47,935 nt of DNA from Gemmatimonadales bacterium (GTDB lineage: Bacteria; Krumholzibacteriota; Krumholzibacteriia; LZORAL124-64-63), in contig JAHOYV010000071.1 of the NCBI GenBank assembly GCA_019038745.1, positions 1 to 47,935 on the forward strand. The letters are read 5' to 3'. Shown one piece after another: positions 1 to 8,858 of this stretch. A program made the position numbers and the translations under genes. The stretch's first letter is position 1, and every line of letters begins with the position of its first letter. The notes beneath the pieces are model-generated. The model worked only from the letters and a program-made list of their open reading frames with translations, searched no databases and was not told the DNA's origin.

Positions 1-195
1 GCGGGTGATTGGAAATTCTGGCTGGACCTGCCTGTTGAAAAGAAGGATCTTCTGCTGGAAATACTTCGGCCGGCTCCGACTGGAGAGTTGTTGGCCCATC
101 GGGTCAGCCGGAGGGTCAACCATCCTGAATTCGACGGACCCGATTGTCTCGATCCGGTACCGGATGATGGAAGCGGCCAGTTGACTCTCTTTTGA
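1..195 (+). CDS. SRAP/YedK-family protein, C-terminal fragment
   Basis: The frame is open from the first base and ends with TGA at 193-195, so only the last 64 residues are present. The visible part has the conserved C-terminal signature of the SOS-response-associated peptidase (SRAP, YedK/HMCES) family: a leucine-rich stretch, then PAPTGELLAHRVSRRVN followed by a DGPDCLDPV segment. SRAP proteins form a thiazolidine crosslink with abasic sites in single-stranded DNA through an N-terminal cysteine, which lies outside the window. The assignment rests on this C-terminal block alone. The next gene starts 43 bases downstream on the same strand. Confidence 0.7.
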   Translation, partial: AGDWKFWLDLPVEKKDLLLEILRPAPTGELLAHRVSRRVNHPEFDGPDCLDPVPDDGSGQLTLF

Positions 196-238
196 AGCGA
201 ACAGTCCTCCCTACTTCTGTCTCAAAGGAACTTGAGCC

Positions 239-961
239 ATGGATTATTGCGCAACGAATAGTCTCCAAAGCCCCCGCGACGAGGCTAACATCGGACTACG
301 CCTTTTCCTGGATTCGGCCGACCCGATTCAGTGGGCCCGGCTCCTGCCACTGGGAATGTTCCATGGTGTTACAACCAACCCCCTCTTGCTTGAAAAAGCT
401 GAACAGAAGTGCACCCTGGAAAATCTGGAAAAAATGGCCGCGACGGCCTTCGAATTGGGCGTCTCCGAAATCCAGCTGCAGACCTGGGGGGAAACGGTCG
501 GCGAAATGGTTGCCATTGGCGAAGAATTGGCCGGGTTCTCCAAACTGGGAATCGAAGTGGTGGTCAAAGTACCGATCACTGAGGAAGGACTGGCAGTGGC
601 TGCTCGCCTGAGGGCAACCGGGTGCCGCATAACGATGACGGCCGTATACGACCCCGGCCAGGTGCTGGCCGCCGCAGGTCTTGGCGCGGCCTACGCTGCA
701 CCCTACCTGGGCCGCATGGACGACGCCGGTACGGATGGGTTGACCACATTGACCACTATGCGCGAGATCCTGGTTCATTGCCATTCATCGACCCGGTTGC
801 TGGTGGCCAGCCTTCGAACGGCAAAACAAGTTATCGAGTTGGCAAGCCGTGGATTCGATACCCTGACCTTCGGACCGTCCGTCGCCCGGGATCTGCTGAA
901 AGAGGAACTCACCGCCCAGTCAGCCCGGGATTTCCAGCGTGCGGCCGAGAAAATGAGCTGA
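239..961 (+). CDS. fsa: Transaldolase family protein (fructose-6-phosphate aldolase type)
   Basis: The 240-residue protein has the size and motifs of the small transaldolase/FSA subfamily, a single TIM barrel. Visible are LFLDSADP near the N terminus, GVTTNPLLLEKA (the second-strand phosphate-binding region), the Schiff-base lysine in VVVKVPIT (K110), ITMTAVYDPGQ, and APYLGRMDDAGTDG. It should carry out reversible aldol cleavage or dihydroxyacetone transfer on sugar phosphates in the cytosol. Whether it is an aldolase or a true transaldolase cannot be read from the motifs. About 20 extra residues precede the first barrel strand, so a later start is possible. It converges on the YjbQ gene, with 8 bases between the stops. 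Confidence 0.85.
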   Translation: MDYCATNSLQSPRDEANIGLRLFLDSADPIQWARLLPLGMFHGVTTNPLLLEKAEQKCTLENLEKMAATAFELGVSEIQLQTWGETVGEMVAIGEELAGFSKLGIEVVVKVPITEEGLAVAARLRATGCRITMTAVYDPGQVLAAAGLGAAYAAPYLGRMDDAGTDGLTTLTTMREILVHCHSSTRLLVASLRTAKQVIELASRGFDTLTFGPSVARDLLKEELTAQSARDFQRAAEKMS

Positions 962-969
962 CTTCACTC

Positions 970-1386
970 CTACTGCCCGACAACCTGTACGAAGATCTCC
1001 CTCTGTCGTGGATTGTTGTCATGGTCGATAACAACGATCTGTTGCCAGGTTCCCAAAACGAGACTGCCTTTATGCAGAGGCACGGTCAGTCCCGGTCCCA
1101 TGAACGAGGCCCGCAAGTGGGAAAAACCGTTGTCGTCACCCCAGGTGGATCCGTGGCGGGTGGGCATTTCCTTCGGCCATAGCTTCTCAAGGGCTTCTTC
1201 CATGTCCGCCACCAGAGCCGGTTCATACTCGATGGTCGTGATCGAGGCCGTCGAACCGATGGCAAAAACGTTAACGATACCCTCGGAAAGAGCAGATTCG
1301 TCGGCGACCTCCAGCACCTGCGTCGTGATGTCGCGGATCTCGCTGAACCCGGCCGTGGCAAGAGAAATTATTCGGCCATGAATCAA
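970..1386 (-). CDS. yjbQ: YjbQ / UPF0047 family protein
   Basis: The protein of about 138 residues is a YjbQ (UPF0047) family member. It opens with a strand ending in FSEIRDIT and has the family core FAIGSTASITTIEYEP, the segment WGDDNGFSHLRASFMGPGLTVPL and the C-terminal LGTWQQIVVIDHDNNPRQR. Members form small trimers; some have thiamine-phosphate-synthase-like activity when overexpressed, but the physiological role is unclear. The start was set at TTG 1386 because GGAGG lies five bases before it; the in-frame GTG at 1392 overlaps that ribosome site and would leave no spacing. It is transcribed toward the transaldolase gene and follows the K+ channel gene on the same strand. Confidence 0.85.
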   Translation of the reverse strand: MIHGRIISLATAGFSEIRDITTQVLEVADESALSEGIVNVFAIGSTASITTIEYEPALVADMEEALEKLWPKEMPTRHGSTWGDDNGFSHLRASFMGPGLTVPLHKGSLVLGTWQQIVVIDHDNNPRQREIFVQVVGQ

Positions 1387-1439
1387 ATTCACCTCCCTTG
1401 GACAGGAAAAAAGAGGGCTCGTTGAAAACCCTGGCTAAC

Positions 1440-2267
1440 CTACATCCTGGAACCGCACTCCCTGCAGAACCGCGCTTCATGATGGTGCCCCTCACTGGCA
1501 CACTCCGGGCAAACCTGCGTGCTCATGGGCTCATTCTGGGCACGCGACATCTCCGACGCAACGATCCCCGTGGGCACCGCTATGATTGCGAAGCCCAACA
1601 TCATAACCACCGCAGCCACGGCCTGGCCCGCCGCCGTGGTGGGCGAAATGTCGCCATAACCAACCGTGGTCATGGTTACGATGGCCCAATAGATACTGCG
1701 CGGTATGCTGGAAAAACCGTTCTCGTCGCCCTCGATCAAATACATCACCGATCCGAAAATCACCACGAGAGTTAGAACCGTGGCGAAAAACACCGCCATT
1801 TTTCTACTGCTGGAACGCAACGCCCGGATCATGGCGTTGGCCTCATTGCTGAACTGCACCAGTTTCAGCACACGGAAAATGCGCAGGACCCGCAGGATCC
1901 GAATCACCAACAGGTACTGGCTGCCGGGAAAGACGAGACTCAGATAAGTGGGCACGATGGCCAGCAGATCCACTACACCGAAAAAGCTGCTGGCGTACCG
2001 TATCGGACGTCCGATGCAACTCAGCCGGAGCCCATATTCAATGGTAAACAGGATCGTGAACCCCCACTCCAGGGAAGTAAGCAACGATCCGTGAACTGCC
2101 CGAATAGACCGTACACTGTCCAGCATTACAGCCGCCACGCTGAAAAGAATGCTCCAGATCAGCACCAGATCGAATAATCTGCCTGCCCGGGTGTCGGCTT
2201 CGAAAATGACCTCGTGCAGACCCGCACGGAGGCGGTTCTCTGGTTTCTTCTGCAAATTCGTACTCAT
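1440..2267 (-). CDS. Voltage-gated-type potassium channel with C-terminal zinc ribbon
   Basis: The 275-residue membrane protein has the six-helix ion_trans layout. S1 and S2 span roughly residues 30-90, an arginine-rich S4 (RILRVLRIFRVLKL, about 122-135) follows, and the pore loop carries the K+ selectivity filter TMTTVGYGD around residue 200 before S6. It should pass K+ across the inner membrane. The unusual part is the tail: residues 253-275 contain CPEC, a His-rich linker (GHHHEARF) and CREC, a four-cysteine zinc-ribbon-like module on the cytoplasmic side. The start is ATG with no convincing ribosome site. It lies downstream of the membrane pyrophosphatase gene, separated by a terminator hairpin. 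Confidence 0.9.
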   Translation of the reverse strand: MSTNLQKKPENRLRAGLHEVIFEADTRAGRLFDLVLIWSILFSVAAVMLDSVRSIRAVHGSLLTSLEWGFTILFTIEYGLRLSCIGRPIRYASSFFGVVDLLAIVPTYLSLVFPGSQYLLVIRILRVLRIFRVLKLVQFSNEANAMIRALRSSSRKMAVFFATVLTLVVIFGSVMYLIEGDENGFSSIPRSIYWAIVTMTTVGYGDISPTTAAGQAVAAVVMMLGFAIIAVPTGIVASEMSRAQNEPMSTQVCPECASEGHHHEARFCRECGSRM

Positions 2268-2356
2268 GAGGGGATCTTAGGGGAGAGGAACTACATTGTC
2301 GAGAGTTGCCTGTCGACTTGGGCCTGGTTGTAAATTCAACCACACATCTATATAAG

Positions 2357-2390
2357 AAACGGTCCGTTCCCTCGGGGGCACGGACCGTTT
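2357..2390 (-). terminator. Intrinsic terminator after the pyrophosphatase gene
   Basis: A perfect 11-base stem (AAACGGTCCGT at 2357-2367 with ACGGACCGTTT at 2380-2390) and a 12-base loop is followed on the minus strand by CTTATATAG. It sits 29 bases after the stop of the pyrophosphatase gene and upstream of the K+ channel gene, so it probably separates the two transcripts. Confidence 0.7.
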
Positions 2391-2418
2391 TTGGGAAAGC
2401 CAGGCGGGCTGAAGCGAA

Positions 2419-4437
2419 TTAACGGATCAACAACGGAGCAATCACCACGCTAATGACCGACATCAGCTTGATCAGAATGTTAAGGCTCGGCCCGGAGGTG
2501 TCCTTGAAGGGATCGCCAACGGTGTCGCCGACCACGGCGGCCTTGTGCGCTTCGCTGCCCTTGCCCCCGAAGTGTCCGCCCTCGATGTGCTTCTTGGCAT
2601 TATCCCAGGCGCCGCCGGCATTGGACTGGAACAAGGCCAGCAATACTCCCGTGGCCATTACCCCGGCCAACAGACCTCCCAGCATCTCGGGACCGCCCAG
2701 AAAACCAACGGCGACCGGAGTAAGCACGGCCAGCAGGCCGGGAAGGATCATCTCGCGGATCGCCGCGGTCGTGGAGATGTCAACACAACGCCTAAAGTCG
2801 GCCGTGGCGGTTCCCTCCATCAGACCGGGGATCTCCCGGAACTGGCGACGCACTTCTTCGATCATCGAAAAAGCGGCGCGACCCACCGCGTCCATGGCAA
2901 AGCTGCTGAACAAGAAGGGCAACATGGAGCCGATCAGCAGTCCGACCAGCACAATCGGCACCAACAGGTCGATGCTTTCCAACCCGACAATTTGCTGGTA
3001 CGCGCTGAACATGGCCAAGGCCGTCAGAGCGGCCGAGCCGATGGCAAAACCCTTGCCGATAGCAGCGGTCGTGTTGCCTACTGCGTCCAACTTGTCGGTG
3101 CGGGCACGAACTTCCTCACCCAGGCCGGCCATTTCACTGATGCCGCCGGCGTTGTCGGCGATGGGTCCGTAGGCATCGACAGCCAACTGGATTCCAGTCG
3201 TCGAAAGCATACCCAAAGCCGCAATGGCGATGCCGTACAAACCGGCGTAGTGATGGGCCACGAGGATCACGATGCCCAGAACAATGATCGGCAGGGCGGT
3301 GGATTGCATACCCAAACCCAGGCCGCCGATTATGTTGGTGGCAGCTCCCGTCTCGCTCGCCTTGGCGATGCGCCGGGCCGGGCCCTTGTCCTCGGCCGTG
3401 TAATACTCCGTGATCACGCCGATGGCGATACCCCCGGCCAACCCGATAACCGTTGCGATGAAAACACCCAAAAAGACGTCACCGGGCAACATCTGCTGGA
3501 TCACGAAATAGGAAGCGACCACCATGATGGCCCCTGCGCCGAAGGTGCCAATGTTAAGGGCAGTCTGCGGATTGCCGCCCTCCTTGGTACGCACGAAAAA
3601 AGTGCCGATAATGGAGACAACGATTCCGACTGCAGCCAAAACCAGGGGCAAAATCACCGCGTTCAGATTGCCGGGCAGGAAGGCCACGCCCAGAATCATC
3701 GAGCCGACAATCGAGCCGACGTAGGACTCGAAGAGGTCGGCGCCCATCCCGGCCACATCACCCACATTATCCCCCACGTTGTCCGCTATGACTGCGGGAT
3801 TGCGGGGATCATCCTCGGGAATTCCCGCTTCGACTTTGCCGACCAGATCAGCACCCACATCGGCCGCCTTGGTATAGATGCCGCCGCCAACCCGGGCGAA
3901 CAGGGCGATCGAACTGGCACCCAAACTGAATCCGGAAATCACCTGCAAAATGCGGGAGGTACTCCAGACATCGCCATATACTTTGGTGTAGACGATGTAC
4001 AGCAGACTCAAACCCAGAATACCCAGTCCGACAACCACCATACCCATGACCGCGCCGCCGCTGAAAGCCACGTCCAGGGCCTTGTTCAGGCTGGTGCGGG
4101 CAGCACTGGTGGTGCGCACATTGGCCAAAGTGGCGATCCGCATCCCAAAGAAACCGGCCAGACCGGAAGAGACGGCGCCCAGCACGAAGGAAACACCGAT
4201 CAACCACGAGGAACTTTCCACGCTGGCATTTCCGACAGCCAACAAAACACCCACGATGACCACAAAGATCGCCAGCACCCGGTATTCGCGGGAAAGGAAG
4301 GCCATGGCGCCCTCCTGAATGTGGCCGGCAATGACCTGCATCTTCTCGTCACCGGCATCCTGGGACTTCACCCAGTTCGACTTGAACGTCGCGAACAACA
4401 ACGCCAGTACGCCTGCGGCGGGGATGAGATATAACAC
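2419..4437 (-). CDS. hppA: Membrane-bound pyrophosphatase, K+-dependent type
   Basis: The 672-residue, multi-helix protein is an ion-translocating inorganic pyrophosphatase: it couples hydrolysis of PPi to pumping H+ or Na+ across the membrane. The PPi-binding loop is plain around residues 192-240 ([11 protein letters not shown], then [20 protein letters not shown]). Near residue 450 the sequence reads [14 protein letters not shown]; an alanine after GNTT, rather than lysine, marks the K+-dependent subfamily. Ion specificity (H+ or Na+) was not resolved. The start is set at GTG 4437 because AGGAGG lies six bases upstream; longer in-frame starts (TTG 4470, ATG 4461) lack a ribosome site. Iterated repeats and a hairpin lie upstream, and a terminator lies downstream. 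Confidence 0.95.
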   Translation of the reverse strand: MLYLIPAAGVLALLFATFKSNWVKSQDAGDEKMQVIAGHIQEGAMAFLSREYRVLAIFVVIVGVLLAVGNASVESSSWLIGVSFVLGAVSSGLAGFFGMRIATLANVRTTSAARTSLNKALDVAFSGGAVMGMVVVGLGILGLSLLYIVYTKVYGDVWSTSRILQVISGFSLGASSIALFARVGGGIYTKAADVGADLVGKVEAGIPEDDPRNPAVIADNVGDNVGDVAGMGADLFESYVGSIVGSMILGVAFLPGNLNAVILPLVLAAVGIVVSIIGTFFVRTKEGGNPQTALNIGTFGAGAIMVVASYFVIQQMLPGDVFLGVFIATVIGLAGGIAIGVITEYYTAEDKGPARRIAKASETGAATNIIGGLGLGMQSTALPIIVLGIVILVAHHYAGLYGIAIAALGMLSTTGIQLAVDAYGPIADNAGGISEMAGLGEEVRARTDKLDAVGNTTAAIGKGFAIGSAALTALAMFSAYQQIVGLESIDLLVPIVLVGLLIGSMLPFLFSSFAMDAVGRAAFSMIEEVRRQFREIPGLMEGTATADFRRCVDISTTAAIREMILPGLLAVLTPVAVGFLGGPEMLGGLLAGVMATGVLLALFQSNAGGAWDNAKKHIEGGHFGGKGSEAHKAAVVGDTVGDPFKDTSGPSLNILIKLMSVISVVIAPLLIR

Positions 4438-4513
4438 TGTTTTCCTCCTGTCGGGGGGCATTGGTAACAAAACGGCCGGAAATCCGAGCCTTTAAACACT
4501 TGAATACCAACCT

Positions 4514-4571
4514 GGGATTTCCTAAACCAGGGATTTCCTAAACCAGGGATTTCCTAAACCAGTGATTTCCT
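4514..4571. repeat. 16-bp tandem repeat upstream of hppA
   Basis: Three exact copies of GGGATTTCCTAAACCA start at 4514, 4530 and 4546. A fourth partial copy at 4562 has one change (GTGATTTCCTA). The period is exactly 16 bases, about 1.5 helical turns. The array lies 77-134 bases upstream of the hppA start, in the gap after the FKBP gene. It could be a set of regulator-binding sites or a simple slippage repeat; it is too short and has no spacers, so it is not a CRISPR. Confidence 0.9.
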
Positions 4572-4597
4572 ATCGGAACATTCAGAATTTATGCATA

Positions 4598-4628
4598 GCA
4601 GGTGCCCACTGAACCAGGAGGCACCTGC
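4598..4628 (-). terminator. Hairpin between the FKBP and pyrophosphatase genes
   Basis: GCAGGTGCC (4598-4606) pairs perfectly with GGCACCTGC (4620-4628) across a 13-base loop. It lies 65 bases downstream of the FKBP stop on the minus strand. No T-run follows it, so it may be a weak terminator, an mRNA-stabilising stem or part of the hppA leader. Confidence 0.45.
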
Positions 4629-4692
4629 CATAAAGCGGTGGAATGTTAGCAAAACTCCCGCTTTAGTGCAAGAGAATCCCTGAACCCAACCT

Positions 4693-5484
4693 CTACTTGC
4701 CCTCGATACTGACAAGTTCAACCTCAAAGCATAGGGTCGAGTTCGGCGGAATGGATCCCCCGCTGCCACGAGTGCCATAACCCAATTCCGGGGGAATGAT
4801 CAAGCTGGCCTTCTGGCCCACCTTCATGCCTTCCAGGGCGCTGTCCCAACCTTGGATGACCTTGCCCTGACCCAGGGTAAATTGGAAAGGTTGGCCGCGT
4901 TTGTGCGAGGAATCGAACTGCTCGCCCTTGGCTCCGTCTTTCCACAGCCACCCCGTATAGTGCACGTTGATCGAGTCACCGGACTCGGCTTCGGGCCCAG
5001 AACCCTCTTCCAGAACTTCGATCTGCACCTTGGGCACACCCATCACTTCCACGTCGAACAGCAGGGTGGCGCTCGGGGGAATGACCGGAGGTCGACCCTG
5101 AACCCCATAAGCCAGCTCGTGGTCGATCAGAAGTGTCCGCTTGCCACCGACCCGCATGCCGGGCACGCCTTTTTCCCACCCCTGGATTACGAAACTACGA
5201 CCCAGAGGGAAAGAAATCGGCTCTCCCCGCTCCACGGAGCTGTCGAACGGATCTCCCTTCCCGCCTTCCGAATGTACCCAACCGGTGTAATGAACAACGA
5301 CGAAATCGGTGGGGCCGACAAGATCACCGTCGCCGATCAAACTGTCAACATAGCTGAGACCCGGGAGAATCTCCTTGAAACTCATTTCCGCAGCCTCTTC
5401 TTTTTGACCCTGGCAGCCGGTTCCGATCAAAGTCAGGACCAGGAATGTCACAACGGCCGAAGCCGATCCAGTAAATCTGAGCAT
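4693..5484 (-). CDS. Lipoprotein with two FKBP-type prolyl isomerase domains
   Basis: The 263-residue protein begins with a hydrophobic signal and a possible lipobox ending LIGTGC (Cys24), so it is probably a lipid-anchored periplasmic protein. Two FKBP domains follow. Domain 1 (about 45-150) has VVHYTGWV, PFDSS and FVIQGWEKGVPGM. Domain 2 (about 155-260) has NVHYTGWLW, QFDSS, VIQGWDSALEGMKVG and PPELGYG. These are the substrate-pocket and isomerase motifs, present in both copies, and suggest assisted folding of exported proteins. The start is ATG 5484, with GAGAGGA seven bases upstream; the frame is open another 84 bases but without a ribosome site. Tandem FKBPs on one lipoprotein are less common than single-domain FkpA/SlyD types. 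Confidence 0.9.
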   Translation of the reverse strand: MLRFTGSASAVVTFLVLTLIGTGCQGQKEEAAEMSFKEILPGLSYVDSLIGDGDLVGPTDFVVVHYTGWVHSEGGKGDPFDSSVERGEPISFPLGRSFVIQGWEKGVPGMRVGGKRTLLIDHELAYGVQGRPPVIPPSATLLFDVEVMGVPKVQIEVLEEGSGPEAESGDSINVHYTGWLWKDGAKGEQFDSSHKRGQPFQFTLGQGKVIQGWDSALEGMKVGQKASLIIPPELGYGTRGSGGSIPPNSTLCFEVELVSIEGK

Positions 5485-5692
5485 AACTATCCTCTCAATC
5501 CGTAGCCTAATAACCAAGTATATCGCCAACAACCTGGGCAATTTCGCATATTTTGGGGGATTATACAAACAGATTTACAACACAACAGATTTACCCCTTC
5601 CATACCCCAGCTGAACCGAATTCTCGGCGATATATCCATCACGCTTGGCGGAAACGGTTCATATCCAGCGGATTATACATTCAGGCGGGGTT

Positions 5693-5727
5693 GCCGAAGC
5701 CCGGGAAAAATAGACCCGGACTTCGGC
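5693..5727 (-). terminator. Hairpin after the Wzz-like gene
   Basis: GCCGAAGCCCGGG (5693-5705) pairs with CCCGGACTTCGGC (5715-5727); the single non-match is a G-U wobble on the minus-strand RNA. It lies 9 bases past the stop of the Wzz-like gene. There is no T-run after the stem, although the loop itself is T-rich. The rest of the 5485-5735 gap shows nothing recognisable and should hold the FKBP promoter. Confidence 0.6.
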
Positions 5728-5735
5728 TGGAAGGA

Positions 5736-7064
5736 TCAGCGAGCTGTAATAACCGCCCGGTTGCGGAAGTAGAATTCCCGGATCAAGACCAGGGCCAGGG
5801 ATGCGAAGAACGCCAGAACGGTCAATATGGCCGTAGCCCGAATTTTCCTGGGGCGCACAGGCTCGTCCGTTATCTGGATTGGGCTGACCTGTTCCAGGGC
5901 CCTCAGCTTCTTGATCCTCATTTCCTCGGTAGCTATATTGTTCTGCAACCTTTTTTTGGTATAAGGCAATTCCCGATTCAGCTTGATCTCCAGAAGGGAT
6001 ATCTCGTTTAAAACGTCCTCCCGTTGCTGGACCAGATCTACCTCTTTCATCAAATCCAGGTCGCTCAAGTCGATGTTGGTAGTTATGATCCGGGAACTTA
6101 AACTGTCAATCTTAACTTGCCCCTCGAACAGGTATATCTCCAGCAGACCCACAGAGTCCAGTAGTTCCACAACCCGACCCGCCTGCTCGCGGCGAGCCGA
6201 ATTCAACAAGACGTTGGTCACTGGATTTTCATCTCCGCCGGGCCCGACGGCGTTACTGTTGGGAGCCTTCTGGTCCTTAAGAGCAACATCCAGCATCAGC
6301 TGGGCCTGTTTCAGTCGGGTTCGCGCTAAAACCAAATCGCCCTCCACCGCCTTCACAGCCTTCTGCCGCAAGACATTGCTCTCCAGTAAACGGGCCCGCT
6401 CTGAGTCAATGCGACGGACTTCTCCTTCGATTATTTTCAATTGGCCCCTCTTGCCCTTGATTTCAATGTTCACCACCTCTTCGTCACCCACCAGGAGCTC
6501 GATGGCGTATTGGTGATTTTTCATACGCTGTCGGGCTGCGGCCAAAGCCAGGTCCAGATCGCTGTCGTTGTCACCTCCCTTGGCCTGACGATTGAAGGAA
6601 GCGATGGCATGCTCAAGAACAACCTGCGATCTTTCCTGTGAAGGTGAAAGGTTGTTCAAGGTGATGATGTTGCCCCCCGGCGTCCATTGCAGACCGGTGG
6701 GAATAAACTCAGCTTCAATGATCGGAGCGATCTCATCGTCCTTGAACTCCTCCAGGTGCTTCATGTCGTCCCAGAAACGCGCGCGCTCGAACCACTGTGA
6801 AACATCCTTCAAAGCCCACCCTCGTATCGGATGACCCTCTTCGTTATAGGAGACGACACCAGGCCGCACTTGAACTGACCCGAGATACAACGGTGTGGCC
6901 AATCCTCCGTACACCAAACCGGCTACCACTCCTAAAGCCGTAATGGCCAGAATCAGTAGGCGGCCCTTGAAGAAAATATTGAGAAATTCGGGCAAGGAGA
7001 TGGAGATCATTTCCCCGCCGACCACAGTATCGTTTCTTTCATTCATGGTTGGTTCTGTTCCCAA
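5736..7064 (-). CDS. Wzz/chain-length-determinant-like protein
   Basis: The 442-residue protein has the polysaccharide co-polymerase layout. A short cytoplasmic N terminus leads to a first membrane helix (about 33-55), a long charged periplasmic region rich in coiled-coil heptads (about 180-390), and a second helix near 412-432 preceded by a proline-rich RPRKIRA segment. Such proteins set chain length or assist export of surface polysaccharide. There is no attached tyrosine kinase domain. The TTG start at 7064 is favoured because AAGGAG lies six bases upstream; the in-frame ATG at 7046 has no ribosome site. No polysaccharide genes adjoin it; the nearest glycosyltransferases are about 17 kb away. 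Confidence 0.75.
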   Translation of the reverse strand: MGTEPTMNERNDTVVGGEMISISLPEFLNIFFKGRLLILAITALGVVAGLVYGGLATPLYLGSVQVRPGVVSYNEEGHPIRGWALKDVSQWFERARFWDDMKHLEEFKDDEIAPIIEAEFIPTGLQWTPGGNIITLNNLSPSQERSQVVLEHAIASFNRQAKGGDNDSDLDLALAAARQRMKNHQYAIELLVGDEEVVNIEIKGKRGQLKIIEGEVRRIDSERARLLESNVLRQKAVKAVEGDLVLARTRLKQAQLMLDVALKDQKAPNSNAVGPGGDENPVTNVLLNSARREQAGRVVELLDSVGLLEIYLFEGQVKIDSLSSRIITTNIDLSDLDLMKEVDLVQQREDVLNEISLLEIKLNRELPYTKKRLQNNIATEEMRIKKLRALEQVSPIQITDEPVRPRKIRATAILTVLAFFASLALVLIREFYFRNRAVITAR

Positions 7065-7169
7065 TTCCTGCTCCTTGGCTTCTTAGGACATCAGATCCGG
7101 AGAACTTCCGGCAGTTTTCCAAAGCATCCAACCAGTTCAGGAAGGAGGCAACCAGAAATTTCTATTCAA

Positions 7170-7736
7170 TCAACCCAGCAGCTTGCTCAGGTTCTTCGTC
7201 GACTCCGCAAGTACCTTCTCATGCAGTGATTTCCCGTGCGAATCCATGGTTACAACCACCGGAAAACGCTCGACGCGGAATTCCCAAATAGCCTCTGGAG
7301 AACCGAACTCCTCAGCCATGTGCACATCCGGCACCTCGATCACCCGCTCGGCCAGAACCTGCGCAGCACCACCGATGGCGTGGAAATATACAGCACCCAC
7401 CTTCTGGCAATACTCAAGAGTCTTGGGACCCATACCACCCTTGCCGATGACCGCCCGAATCTTGAACTTCTCCATCAGGGGTCCCTGATAGGGCTCCTCC
7501 CGGATACTCGTTGTAGGCCCTGCGGCCTTGACAACCCACTTGCCCTTTTCCTTCACCACCACGGGTCCGCAGTGGTAGATAATACTGTCGGTCAGATCGA
7601 CAGGTGACTTGCCGCCATCGTGAAGGTACTTGTGAACGGCGTCCCGACCCGTATAAATCAAGCCGGTGATCTCGACCTTGTCGCCCACGCGCAGGGCCCG
7701 GATCTTCTTCTCGGTGAACGGAGCTTCCAGCAACAT
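7170..7736 (-). CDS. Fumarate hydratase class I, beta subunit (C-terminal domain)
   Basis: The 188-residue protein is the small subunit of an iron-sulfur (class I) hydro-lyase. Visible are GDKVEITGLIYTGRDAVHKYL, AGPTTSIREEPY (the TTSxR substrate segment), VIGKGGMGPKTLEY, and FPVVVTMDSHGKSLH. With the alpha subunit it should hydrate fumarate to malate. L-tartrate dehydratase shares this fold, but fumarase is the more common assignment. The start is ATG 7736: TAGGAGG lies just upstream and overlaps the alpha-subunit stop codon, which indicates coupled translation. The same frame runs open much further upstream, but that stretch is the shadow of the alpha gene. Confidence 0.9.
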   Translation of the reverse strand: MLLEAPFTEKKIRALRVGDKVEITGLIYTGRDAVHKYLHDGGKSPVDLTDSIIYHCGPVVVKEKGKWVVKAAGPTTSIREEPYQGPLMEKFKIRAVIGKGGMGPKTLEYCQKVGAVYFHAIGGAAQVLAERVIEVPDVHMAEEFGSPEAIWEFRVERFPVVVTMDSHGKSLHEKVLAESTKNLSKLLG

Positions 7737-7747
7737 GATCCAGCCTC

Positions 7748-8638
7748 CTACGATTCGTACAGCCAGCGCGAGATCTTCCCGCCCTCGGACATGACAATTC
7801 CATTGCGACGGAAAGCCCAGCACATGTAGGCCACCGAGACGAAGAACGAGGCAGGCACCCGGTTGCGATGCGTAATCTTCACGCCCAATAAAGTGGTCTG
7901 GCCGCCGAAGCCCATGGGACCAATGCCCAGACTGTTGGCCTCCTTGAGAATCTGCTTCTCCAGCTTGGCCAAGCGCTTGTCGGGATTCACATCGTCCAGG
8001 GTTCGGAATAGCGTCTCCTTGGCTGCGATATAGCCTGAGCCGCGGTCGCCCCCGATGCACACACCCAGAATGCCGGGACCACAGCCCTTGCCCTGTGCGT
8101 TCAAGGTGGCGTCCAGCAGACATTTCCGTACCCCGGCCAGATCACGTCCGGCACCGATTCGATTATCCGGCAGGCTGTACTGGCAAGCCATGTTCTCGGA
8201 GCCGCCGCCCTTGAGCATCATTTTGACGGTCAACGATTTGCCTTTAACCGGATGGAAATGGAAGGTCGGATTACCAGGACCCAAATTAGTGCCCGAATTT
8301 TCGCCAGTGATCGAGTCGACCGAATTCTGGCGCAGATAGCCAATCTTGGTGGCCTTGACCACGGCTTTTTCGTAGGCCTTGACGAACAGGCGCTCGTCGC
8401 ACCATTGCGGCAGATCCGCATAGCAGATAATGGCCCCCGTATCCTGGCAAATCGGCTGCGATTTATCCTTCGCCATGCCGATATTGTCCCGGATCACCTC
8501 CAGGGCGTACTTGCCCGAGGAATCCTTCTTCTCCTTGCGCCAGCCCTTGTCGATGACCTCCACCACGTCCCGGGGCAACTGGCTGCTGGTCCGACGGATC
8601 AACTCGAGGAGATTCTTCTCCAGAATCTTGGCATCCAT
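7748..8638 (-). CDS. Fumarate hydratase class I, alpha subunit (N-terminal domain)
   Basis: The 296-residue protein carries the [4Fe-4S]-binding half of a class I fumarase. Motifs seen are ICQDTGAIICYADLP (first cluster cysteine), GTNLGPGNPTFHFHPV, GGGSENMACQYSLPD (second cysteine region) and GVCIGGDRGSGYIAAKE. The split into two adjacent genes is typical of thermophile, archaeal and many anaerobe-type fumarases, in contrast to the fused FumA/FumB of enterics. ATG 8638 is chosen over GTG 8644 because AAGGAG ends about six bases before the ATG. It is divergent from the saccharopine-dehydrogenase-like gene across a 220-base gap that must hold both promoters. Confidence 0.92.
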   Translation of the reverse strand: MDAKILEKNLLELIRRTSSQLPRDVVEVIDKGWRKEKKDSSGKYALEVIRDNIGMAKDKSQPICQDTGAIICYADLPQWCDERLFVKAYEKAVVKATKIGYLRQNSVDSITGENSGTNLGPGNPTFHFHPVKGKSLTVKMMLKGGGSENMACQYSLPDNRIGAGRDLAGVRKCLLDATLNAQGKGCGPGILGVCIGGDRGSGYIAAKETLFRTLDDVNPDKRLAKLEKQILKEANSLGIGPMGFGGQTTLLGVKITHRNRVPASFFVSVAYMCWAFRRNGIVMSEGGKISRWLYES

Positions 8639-8858
8639 GGGCACTCCTTGGGATAGGACCCGATCCTGTACTGAATGGAAGGATAGTAGCCCCCAGAATA
8701 GAACTGGTCAAAGGTTGATGCGAAGAGGATCGCAATTCGAAAAGGAATTATCCCAAGGAACACCGGAAAGTGCAAGTGACCTGCGATGCAAGAAGCCTTA
8801 CTATTCCTCCCCGTGGCATGATCCGAATATGGAGTTCATTTTTCATGGGAGCCGCATT

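Noticed and set aside
2545..4434. 629-residue open frame on the plus strand opposite hppA
   Set aside because: It is the antisense shadow of a strongly conserved pyrophosphatase; its composition (Gln, His, Gly, Asp rich) fits no protein family and no ribosome site supports it.
4514..4571. Tandem repeats as a CRISPR array
   Set aside because: The unit is 16 bases with no spacers and no cas genes are present.
7737..8123. Upstream extension of the fumarase beta frame
   Set aside because: It lies entirely inside the alpha-subunit gene and TAGGAGG before ATG 7736 marks the true start.
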